Below are positions 57,465 through 64,000 of a stretch of DNA of 64,000 nt, in pieces. Within the stretch, counting starts at the first letter, position 1. Each line of letters starts with the position of its first letter. Origin of the DNA: Nocardioides sp. NBC_00368. GTDB taxonomy: Bacteria; Actinomycetota; Actinomycetes; Propionibacteriales; Nocardioidaceae. The DNA is taken from NCBI RefSeq assembly GCF_036090055.1, contig NZ_CP107970.1:5353001-5417000 (forward strand), written 5' to 3'. A program made the translations under genes and the position numbers. The notes beneath the pieces are model-generated. The model saw nothing but the letters and a program-made list of their open reading frames with translations, made no database searches and was not told where the DNA came from.

Positions 57465-58402
57465 CAGCCAGCATCATCTTGCTCAGTCTCGCCTTGGCAC
57501 TCGGCGGGCTGGGGCCGCGACTGATCGACCGAGTCATGCGACCGGAGTCTGCTCCGATGTCGGGCGTGCTTGCCTGGCAGACGACCTCGGCAGCGGTGCT
57601 GCTGTCGTTCGGAATGGGTGCAGCGCTGTTATGCCGCCATATCTGGACGAGTGCATCAGGCCTGGAGCTCCTCGGTCGTTGCGCGGAGCTGCTGACCCAT
57701 GCACGCACGGCGGAGCCGGTCACTCTCGCTGGGCTGTTGGGGATCACGGTTCTTCTCGTTGGCGCGATGCGAGTGCTCTGGTGCGGCTTCCGGCACGCTC
57801 GGAGGATCGGCCGCGACCGCCGTGCGCAGCGACTGAGGCTGGCGATGCTGGCGGTCCCGCACGAGTCTGAACCTGACGTCCGAGTGATCGACCAGGGCCC
57901 AGCGACGGTGTTCTGCCTTCCTCACTGGGCTCGTGGTGACGTGTACGTCACCAATGCAGCGCTCGAGGTCTTGTCGCGTGCCGAATTGGCGGCGGTGCTC
58001 GAGCATGAGCGCGCTCACCTGCGCGGGCGGCATGCGCTGGTGGTCTCTGCTGCGACGGTGCTAGGGACGGCGTTTCCGTTCGTGCCTCTGTTCCGTGCGG
58101 CGGCGAACGCTGTTCCGGGCCTGGTTGAGATGGCAGCGGACGATGCCGCGGTTCGCCATACGGACCGACACGTCGTGGCGGGCGCCCTGCTGTGTCTGGC
58201 AGAGGCAGCTACCCCGGCAACGGCATTCGGTGCGGGTGGCAGCACGGTCATCCGCCGGGTGCGTCGCCTGGTCGATCCAGACCCCAGGTCGGGAGGGTTC
58301 CGGGTTGTTCTCGTGACGGCCGTGGCGCTGGCCGTACTGCTCGGCCCGATCGCGGTGGGGACGCTTGCTCCGGCTGCTGCATGCCCCTTCGCGATGCCCT
58401 GA
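57461..58402 (+). CDS. M56-family membrane metallopeptidase, second copy
   Basis: This 313-residue membrane protein has helices at about 4-22, 42-60 and 85-105, the zinc site AAVLEHERAHLRGRHALVVS and the partner region LVEMAADDAAVR. A last helix is near 280-300 (LVTAVALAVLLGPIAVGTL). It has the BlaR1 protease half without a penicillin sensor. Its outer tail is short (APAAACPFAMP) and keeps a single Cys, unlike the His/Cys cluster of the first copy, so the two may respond differently. It overlaps the second blaI by four bases. Confidence 0.8.
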   Translation: MTASIILLSLALALGGLGPRLIDRVMRPESAPMSGVLAWQTTSAAVLLSFGMGAALLCRHIWTSASGLELLGRCAELLTHARTAEPVTLAGLLGITVLLVGAMRVLWCGFRHARRIGRDRRAQRLRLAMLAVPHESEPDVRVIDQGPATVFCLPHWARGDVYVTNAALEVLSRAELAAVLEHERAHLRGRHALVVSAATVLGTAFPFVPLFRAAANAVPGLVEMAADDAAVRHTDRHVVAGALLCLAEAATPATAFGAGGSTVIRRVRRLVDPDPRSGGFRVVLVTAVALAVLLGPIAVGTLAPAAACPFAMP

Positions 58403-58428
58403 CAAGCGCCAACGGTCTTGGCGCTGGG

Positions 58429-60330
58429 TTAGTCGCCGTGCTCGGGATAGATCAGAGTCCGGGTGACGAGGTGATTGGGTGCGGCGAGCACTTCCTGCAC
58501 GATGCGGTCGTGGTGATCGAGCGTGAGTTGCACGTAGGTTGCTTCTGCCGGATATCCGAGGGCGAGCGTGTTGTCGTCGAGGCGGATGACCACCGGAGCG
58601 ACCCCTGAACCGAACGGCCCTGTGCCGAGGTACTCCCGACCGGTCAACGGAATCGCGGATCGCCCGGCAGCGCCGATGCTCGTGTCGCTGGTGACCTGCT
58701 CGTGGACCACCACACGGGGTTCGCGCTCCGTCGCAGCCACAGCCTTCTTGAGCAGGTCGGGAGCAGGTCGAGCCGGCCAGGGGACGAGGAGCGCGGCGGT
58801 ACCGCCGTCGAACTCCTCGTCGTCGACATAGAGGGTGACGGTGCTGGATCCCGGGCTCCAGTCGATCGGTGTGACGAAGCATCCTTCACCGCACTCGCGA
58901 AAGCGCAGTTTCACTGGCGCCTGCCGTGGTGGTGTGACGTTGCCCGACAGCGTGTAGCGATTGCTCCCCGTGTCCGCGGAAGTGGCTGCCGTATCCGGCG
59001 TGACGAGCCGGATCACGAGTTGGCCTTGGCTTGCTGTGGCTCCGATTCCGATCCAGCCGGCCCGGGTGCCCAGTGCCACGACCTCACCTGAGGGTGGGGG
59101 AGGAAACGGTAGCGGCGCGTCCTCCGGAGTCGGTGGAGCAAGCGCGGTGAGTGCTGAGGAGGCCACGAGCACGCCCGCGAGGGCCCCGATCTCAAGGTGG
59201 GCAGCCACCGAAGGCTGCCGGGCACCTCGGCGTAGGAACCAGCGGGCTGCGAGTGCGAGCGCGACGGCCACGAGAACGAGTCCGAGCTTGGCGGCGAGCC
59301 AGCGGCCGTACGAGGTATCGGTGAGCATGGGGACGATGTCGCCCAGAGGGACGAGCGGCGCGGCCGCGAGCGTGCCCGCGACCAGCACGGCTACGACGAC
59401 CCAGAGCGCAGGTCGGGCATAGGTGACGAAGGCATCGCGAGCACCCGGCCCGCCCCGGCGTAGAGCAACCCGGACGGTGTGGACCAGCGCTCCGAGCCAC
59501 ACCGCTGCGGCAAGTAGGTGAAGGCTGAGGAACACCGCACCCCAGCCCGGGAGCTCCGCCTGGGGATGAGCTCGCAGGCCTTCGAGGATCGCGATACCGA
59601 CCGTCCCTGCGATCAGCACCGTGCGGCGACGGGAGGCCAGCACGACGAGGGCCAGGGCCACCTCGCCTGCGGCGAGCCGTCCCGGGGCGGAGTCGACCAG
59701 CACGCCGACCCGGGTGACCCCGCTCGAAAGCGATCCGCCGCCGGCTTGGACGAGCGCCAGGCCGACGGCTCCTAGGAGGGCGAGACCCCCGCCGGTGCGG
59801 AGCAGCGGGCGGGGGTCGTCGGGCTCGCTCGTACGCCGCGCCAGGTGCTCTCCGACCAATCCGCCCAGCAGCAGGGCGAGGCCGGCGAACAGCAGCCATC
59901 GGAGCACCCCTGTGGGAGTGGCACCTGGTGTTTGTGGCGTCTGTGGACCCAGAGTGAGCCCGGCGCTGGAGCCGACCGCGAACCGGAACTCGGCGGCCAT
60001 CGAGTCGCCATCACGCGCGGTGACTGCCCAGGCCACCTCGTACTCGCCTGGCTCGAGGCGCGACAGCAACGGCACCGACAGGACTCGGTCGCCGCGGCTG
60101 AGCCTCACCGCTCCTACCGGGGCTGCCCCGTCCGGGCCTGTGATGGTGAGCGCGCTGCCTGCGGGGGCGACGGCCTGATCGAAGACCAGCTGGATCTGCC
60201 GCGGCGAGGTGGGGACTGCACCGTTGGCGGTGGGTGTGGTGAAGAGGAGGGTCGCGTGCGCCTGCGCTGGTGAGGGGAGGCTCAGCAGCACGATGCAGAC
60301 GGCGGCCAGTACCACCAGCGATCGGATCAC
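58429..60330 (-). CDS. CopC-CopD fusion protein
   Basis: This 633-residue protein begins with a signal peptide cleaved before HATLLFTTPTANG, leaving His1. The CopC barrel (25-120) runs through RQIQLVFDQAVAPAGSALTI and AVTARDGDSMAAEFRFAV, where the usual DGHP-His ligand is replaced by DGDS. About nine helices of CopD follow (150-420; LHLLAAAVWLGALVHTVRV is the signature). A C-terminal outer domain (about 440-633) contains ECGEGCFVTPIDW, with a possible disulfide or metal pair. It would bind and carry copper at the membrane. It overlaps the P-type ATPase by four bases. Confidence 0.88.
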   Translation of the reverse strand: MIRSLVVLAAVCIVLLSLPSPAQAHATLLFTTPTANGAVPTSPRQIQLVFDQAVAPAGSALTITGPDGAAPVGAVRLSRGDRVLSVPLLSRLEPGEYEVAWAVTARDGDSMAAEFRFAVGSSAGLTLGPQTPQTPGATPTGVLRWLLFAGLALLLGGLVGEHLARRTSEPDDPRPLLRTGGGLALLGAVGLALVQAGGGSLSSGVTRVGVLVDSAPGRLAAGEVALALVVLASRRRTVLIAGTVGIAILEGLRAHPQAELPGWGAVFLSLHLLAAAVWLGALVHTVRVALRRGGPGARDAFVTYARPALWVVVAVLVAGTLAAAPLVPLGDIVPMLTDTSYGRWLAAKLGLVLVAVALALAARWFLRRGARQPSVAAHLEIGALAGVLVASSALTALAPPTPEDAPLPFPPPPSGEVVALGTRAGWIGIGATASQGQLVIRLVTPDTAATSADTGSNRYTLSGNVTPPRQAPVKLRFRECGEGCFVTPIDWSPGSSTVTLYVDDEEFDGGTAALLVPWPARPAPDLLKKAVAATEREPRVVVHEQVTSDTSIGAAGRSAIPLTGREYLGTGPFGSGVAPVVIRLDDNTLALGYPAEATYVQLTLDHHDRIVQEVLAAPNHLVTRTLIYPEHGD

Positions 60331-62591
60331 CGTGCGTGGAGGGGTTTGAAGCGGCGAAGCCGGAGGCTGTTGCTGACCACGAACACCGAGGAGCTCGCCA
60401 TGGCGGCGCCGGCGATGAGTGGGTTGAGCAGACCGAATGCAGCTAGGGGTAGGGCGGCCACGTTGTAGAAGAACGCCCAGAACAGGTTGCCCTTGATGGT
60501 GCCCAAGGTCTTGCGGGCCAGCCTGATGGCGTCGACGGCGCCCCGCAGATCACCCTTGACCAGGGTCAGGTCGGCAGCGGCGATGGCGGCGTCGGTGCCG
60601 GTGCCCATGGCGAGGCCGAGGTCGGCCTGCGCGAGCGCGGCCGCGTCGTTGACGCCATCGCCGACCATGGCGACGACCTTACCGTCGGCTTGGAGTTTCT
60701 TGATGACGTCGACCTTGTCCTCGGGGTGGACTTCGGCGATGACATGCGCGATGTCGACCTGGGCAGCGATGTGCTGTGCGGCCGCCTCGTTGTCGCCGGT
60801 GAGGAGGATCGGCGTCAGGCCGAGCCTCTTCAAGTCGACGACGGCGCCCGCGCTGGTGGGCCGGAGCGCGTCCGCGACCACCAGCGCCGCCCGCGCCTGT
60901 CCGCTCCAGGCAGCGAGCACGACCGTGTGACCGGCCGCCTCGGCATTGCGCTGTGCAGAAACCAGAGCGTCAGGGATCGCCAGACCCAACGTGGCAAGCC
61001 ATGTTGCCCGACCGGCGAACACCTCGTTGCCGTCCACGACGCCGCTGACGCCCCGACCCGCATGGTTGTGGAAGTCCGAGACAGGTCGAGGGTCGCTGAG
61101 TGTTTCGGCAATGGCGCGGGCAATGGGATGTTCGCTCGCATGCTCGATCGCACCTGCCAACTGCAGGGCCTCTTCCCGGTCCGTCCCCTCGTCGGTGATG
61201 ACCTCGAGAAGCCGCATCCGGCCCTCGGTGACAGTACCGGTCTTGTCCAGGACGATGGTGTCCACACGTCGGGTGGACTCCAGCACCTCGGGTCCACGGA
61301 TCAGTAGACCGAGGTGGGCACCACGGCCGGTGCCGACCATCAGCGCAGTCGGGGTGGCCAGGCCCAGTGCACAGGGGCAGGCGATGATGAGGACGGCGAC
61401 AGCCGCCGTGATCGCTGCGGTGGCAGTGTGACCGAGACCGATCCAGAGCCCGAAGGTGCCGGCCGCGATGACCAGGACGGCGGGTACGAAGACTGCTGAC
61501 ACCCGGTCAGCGAGCCGTTGGGCATGGGCCTTGCCGGTCTGCGCCTGCTCGACGAGGCGGGCGATCTGAGCCAACTTGGTGTCGCTGCCGACCCGAGTTG
61601 CTCGTACGACGAGTCGACCCCCTGCGTTGACGGTAGCTCCTGTGACGGTGTCGCCCGGGGCGACTTCGACTGGGACCGCCTCGCCGGTGAGCAGTGACTC
61701 GTCCACCGCGGAGGCGCCGTCGACGACCTCGCCGTCGGTGGCGATCTTCTCGCCGGGGCGTACGACGAACTCCGTGCCGATCGTGAGATGGTCGACGGGG
61801 ATACGCACCTCGACGCCGTCTCGCAAGACTGCGACGTCCTTCGCCCCGAGGTCCAGCAGGGCACGGATCGCCTCGCCGGCGCGGCGTCTCGCTCGCGCCT
61901 CGAAGTAGCGGCCGGCGAGGATGAACGCCGTCAGGGCGGCAGCGACCTCGAGGTAGATCTCCGGAGTGCGGCCGAGCTCGCCGGACCGCGGCATCAGGGA
62001 GAACTCCATGTGCATGCCCGACTCGCCGGCACCTCCGAAGAACAGCGCGTAGACACTCCACCCCCAAGCGGCCAGCACACCGATCGAGACCAACGTGTCC
62101 ATCGTGGCCGCACCGTGCCGAGCGTTGACGGCGGCAGCACGGTGGAAGGGCCATGCACCCCACAGGGCGACCGGTGAGGCGAGCGCAAACGCGAGCCACT
62201 GCCAGAACTGGAACTGCGCCGGCGGCACCATCGACAGCACCACCACCGGTAGGGACAGCACGGCAGACAGGATCAGCCGATCCCGCAGGGAACGGATGCG
62301 CCGCGCCTCGGCCGCCTCTGCCGACGCCTCACCAGATCCGTGCTCTGGTCTCGGGAGTGCGGCGCCGTATCCGGCGGTCGCGACGGTCGCAACCAGCTCG
62401 TCGGGCAACACGCTGCCTGGGAACGTGACGTGCGCGGAGGCCGTGGCGAAGTTGACCGTCGCGAGGACGCCGGGCATCTTGTTGAGCTTCCGCTCGATTC
62501 GGGTCGCGCAGGATGCGCAGGTCATCCCGGTGATCGTGAGGTCCACGGTGCCGCCTGTGGCGGGCCCTGCGGACAGCGAGGTGTCGGTCAT
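60327..62591 (-). CDS. copA: copper-translocating P1B-type ATPase
   Basis: This 754-residue pump has one N-terminal metal domain (ITGMTCASCATRIERKLNKM, C25 and C28), the copper transport motif LIIACPCALGLATPTALMVG, the phosphorylated Asp in VDTIVLDKTGTVTEGRM, the nucleotide-binding EHASEHPIARAIAE and the hinge MVGDGVNDAAAL. These identify a Cu(I) exporter. ATG 62591 has an AAAGGA site; the upstream open frame is promoter. The gene is divergent from the TauE-cupredoxin gene, and a perfect dyad (62602-62620) lies between them. It overlaps the CopC-CopD fusion downstream. Confidence 0.95.
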   Translation of the reverse strand: MTDTSLSAGPATGGTVDLTITGMTCASCATRIERKLNKMPGVLATVNFATASAHVTFPGSVLPDELVATVATAGYGAALPRPEHGSGEASAEAAEARRIRSLRDRLILSAVLSLPVVVLSMVPPAQFQFWQWLAFALASPVALWGAWPFHRAAAVNARHGAATMDTLVSIGVLAAWGWSVYALFFGGAGESGMHMEFSLMPRSGELGRTPEIYLEVAAALTAFILAGRYFEARARRRAGEAIRALLDLGAKDVAVLRDGVEVRIPVDHLTIGTEFVVRPGEKIATDGEVVDGASAVDESLLTGEAVPVEVAPGDTVTGATVNAGGRLVVRATRVGSDTKLAQIARLVEQAQTGKAHAQRLADRVSAVFVPAVLVIAAGTFGLWIGLGHTATAAITAAVAVLIIACPCALGLATPTALMVGTGRGAHLGLLIRGPEVLESTRRVDTIVLDKTGTVTEGRMRLLEVITDEGTDREEALQLAGAIEHASEHPIARAIAETLSDPRPVSDFHNHAGRGVSGVVDGNEVFAGRATWLATLGLAIPDALVSAQRNAEAAGHTVVLAAWSGQARAALVVADALRPTSAGAVVDLKRLGLTPILLTGDNEAAAQHIAAQVDIAHVIAEVHPEDKVDVIKKLQADGKVVAMVGDGVNDAAALAQADLGLAMGTGTDAAIAAADLTLVKGDLRGAVDAIRLARKTLGTIKGNLFWAFFYNVAALPLAAFGLLNPLIAGAAMASSSVFVVSNSLRLRRFKPLHAR

Positions 62592-62601
62592 GGCGTCCTT
62601 T

Positions 62602-62620
62602 CTACTATCTGACATAGTAG
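62602..62620. promoter_or_regulatory. BlaI-type operator, site F (copA and the divergent gene)
   Basis: CTACTAT-CTGAC-ATAGTAG is a perfect 7+7 dyad and the reference form of the motif. It lies 10 bp before copA and 33 bp before the divergent gene, so one site can control both. Confidence 0.75.
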
Positions 62621-62653
62621 TAGCACTGTCGCGAACGAACGGAGACCATCCCC

Positions 62654-63712
62654 ATGAACCTTGGCGCCATCCTCCTTGCCGGCCTACTGGCTGGCGGCGT
62701 CTCATGTGCCGCCGTCCAAGGTGGCCTTCTGGCCGGTCTGGTGGCGCGCCAGAAGGGTCGCACGACCGGGATTGAGGGCGGGAAGCGACAGCCGGCGATG
62801 AAGCAGACGTGGCAGGCACAGCTCGGAGGTGACCTGGCTCCGGTGGGCGGCTTTCTCGCCGGGAAGATCACCTCGCACGCTCTGTTCGGCGCGCTGCTCG
62901 GCGCAGTCGGCTCGGCCGTCCAGCTCTCTCCGAATCTCCGCTCGACCGTGCAGATCGTGGCGGGCCTTCTGATCATCGCCTTCGGTCTGGCTCAGCTCGG
63001 CGTACCGGGCTTCAGGAGTTTCGCGATCACTCTGCCCGCCTCCTGGGTGAAGCTCGTGCGTGGTCGTGCACACTCGACAAGCGCCCTGGCTCCAGCGATC
63101 CTCGGGTTCGCCTCGATCCTGCTGCCGTGTGGCGTGACGCTGTCGATGATGGCGCTGGCCATCACCTCAGGATCCCCTGTACGGGGCGCGCTCACCATGG
63201 CTGTGTTCGTTCTCGGCACCGCGCCGTTGTTCACCCTCATCGGATATGTCGCTCACAAGGCGGCGGCTGCCTGGAAGGGCCGGCTCGCGCTCGCCACCGG
63301 CATCGTTGTGCTTCTCGCCGGGTTCTACACGCTGAACGGCGGCCTCACCCTGGCCGGTTCGCCGCTGGCCGCGCAGAATCTCAAACAGACCTTCGGTATC
63401 GACCAACCAGCGATCGCGGACGCCTCTACGGTGACGATGGCCGACGGCACACAGACTGCGGTCATCACAGTCACCTCGGGCCGGTTCTCGCCAGCAAACC
63501 TCGCACTCAAGGCAGGCGTCCCGACCAAGGTGATCTTCCGTTCCCAGGGCGCCTACGGATGCGTACGAGCGCTCGTCGTCCCCGCCCTCAACACTCAAAC
63601 AGTTCTGCCCGAGAACGGCGACACCCCGTTCGACCTCGGCATCACCAAGGCCGGGCGCATCGACTACTCGTGCTCGATGGGCATGTACTCCGGCACCATC
63701 ACGATCAGCTAG
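62654..63712 (+). CDS. TauE/DsbD_2-type membrane protein fused to a cupredoxin domain
   Basis: This 352-residue protein begins with a DsbD/CcdA-related membrane domain. It has six helices, GLLAGGVSCAAVQGGLLAGL near the start and ASILLPCGVTLSMMALAITS in the middle. These two conserved Cys are typical of the DsbD_2/TauE-SafE group seen in copper-handling proteins. A last extracytoplasmic domain (about 245-352) is cupredoxin-like with VITVTSGRFSPANLALKAGV and SCSMGMYSGTITIS, containing Cys and Met copper ligands. It probably passes electrons or copper across the membrane. Its start ATG 62654 is divergent from copA. Confidence 0.8.
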   Translation: MNLGAILLAGLLAGGVSCAAVQGGLLAGLVARQKGRTTGIEGGKRQPAMKQTWQAQLGGDLAPVGGFLAGKITSHALFGALLGAVGSAVQLSPNLRSTVQIVAGLLIIAFGLAQLGVPGFRSFAITLPASWVKLVRGRAHSTSALAPAILGFASILLPCGVTLSMMALAITSGSPVRGALTMAVFVLGTAPLFTLIGYVAHKAAAAWKGRLALATGIVVLLAGFYTLNGGLTLAGSPLAAQNLKQTFGIDQPAIADASTVTMADGTQTAVITVTSGRFSPANLALKAGVPTKVIFRSQGAYGCVRALVVPALNTQTVLPENGDTPFDLGITKAGRIDYSCSMGMYSGTITIS

Positions 63713-63718
63713 GACACC

Positions 63719-63991
63719 ATGCAGACCACCTATACCTGGGCCGTGACCGGCATGCACTGCAACAGCTGCAGCATCCTCATCGACGAGGCCGTCGAAGAAC
63801 TCGATGGCGTGACTTCTTCGACCACTTCGCTCAAGAAGAAGCTCACTACTGTCACGCTCGACCCCACCCGATGCGAACCTGCCCACGTCGCCGAGGCGAT
63901 CCGCATCGCCGGCTACGACGTCAACCCTGTATCCGTGAGCGCTCAGGCTGCACCCGTACGGCGCGCATGGTTTCGCCGGGCACGGTCGTGA
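63719..63991 (+). CDS. CopZ-like heavy-metal-associated (HMA) protein
   Basis: This 90-residue protein is a single HMA domain with the metal motif VTGMHCNSCSILIDEAVEEL (GMxCxxC), then GVTSSTTSLKKKLTTVTLDP and HVAEAIRIAGYDV. A basic tail follows (RRAWFRRARS). It can carry Cu(I) to the CopA pump or to the TauE-type protein just upstream, whose stop is 6 bp away. It is the last complete gene in the window. Confidence 0.88.
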   Translation: MQTTYTWAVTGMHCNSCSILIDEAVEELDGVTSSTTSLKKKLTTVTLDPTRCEPAHVAEAIRIAGYDVNPVSVSAQAAPVRRAWFRRARS

Positions 63992-64000
63992 GGTCCTGAT

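Noticed and set aside
1..64000. CRISPR arrays, rRNA or tRNA genes
   Set aside because: No regularly spaced repeats with spacers, no rRNA-like stretches and no convincing cloverleaf were recognised by eye; a dedicated tRNA search would settle the last point.

Overview
The window is high-GC DNA from an actinobacterium. The coproporphyrin-type heme genes (hemE, cgoX, hemQ), an F420-type luciferase-like oxidoreductase, a DUF3000 protein, an Eis-type acetyltransferase and split LigD-type repair enzymes point to Nocardioides or a close relative. That placement is inferred from gene content, not from a marker gene. No rRNA, tRNA or CRISPR array was recognised.

Region 1 (1-7.1 kb) holds the C-terminal part of an HrpA-type RNA helicase, an unknown protein, a PemK/MazF-like protein, a lipoprotein solute-binding protein, RNase D and DUF3000. 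Region 2 (7.2-20.4 kb) is a heme cluster (hemE, then cgoX and hemQ). It is split by an organosulfur operon of a LysR regulator, a DszC-like monooxygenase, SfnG, an SfnB-family enzyme, SsuD, an MFS transporter and a flavin reductase. Together these could take sulfides or sulfoxides through sulfones to sulfite. AlkD, a small membrane protein and an esterase are also here.

Region 3 (20.5-25.1 kb) is a polymorphic-toxin locus: a CpnT/WXG100-like protein, a 1184-residue RHS protein whose last ~50 residues match the colicin E3 16S rRNase domain, and an overlapping 86-residue gene that is probably its immunity protein. Region 4 (25.1-37.3 kb) is mostly housekeeping: a uracil permease, an aminotransferase/sulfotransferase pair, msrB and cysteine dioxygenase, Eis, DUF4349, a pyroglutamyl-peptidase-like secreted protein with Ser in place of the catalytic Cys, LigD polymerase and an ATP-dependent ligase.

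Region 5 (37.4-64 kb) looks like an acquired island with visibly lower GC. It starts with an XRE regulator, an unknown protein and a MobF relaxase. Next comes a large metal-resistance block: CopC, CopD-CtaG, a CopC-CopD fusion, a CopA ATPase, a CopZ-like chaperone, cupredoxin proteins, and an ArsR regulator with two CDF transporters. The block also carries two BlaI/M56-peptidase pairs, a system II cytochrome c maturation set (TlpA, ResB, CcsB) and a DsbA-VKOR disulfide pair.

The strongest new observation is a 19-bp dyad, CTACTAT-N5-ATAGTAG and variants, seen eight times. It lies upstream of nearly every transcription unit of the copper/thiol block. This suggests that the BlaI/M56 pairs run the block as one regulon, with proteolysis rather than a copper-binding repressor as the switch.
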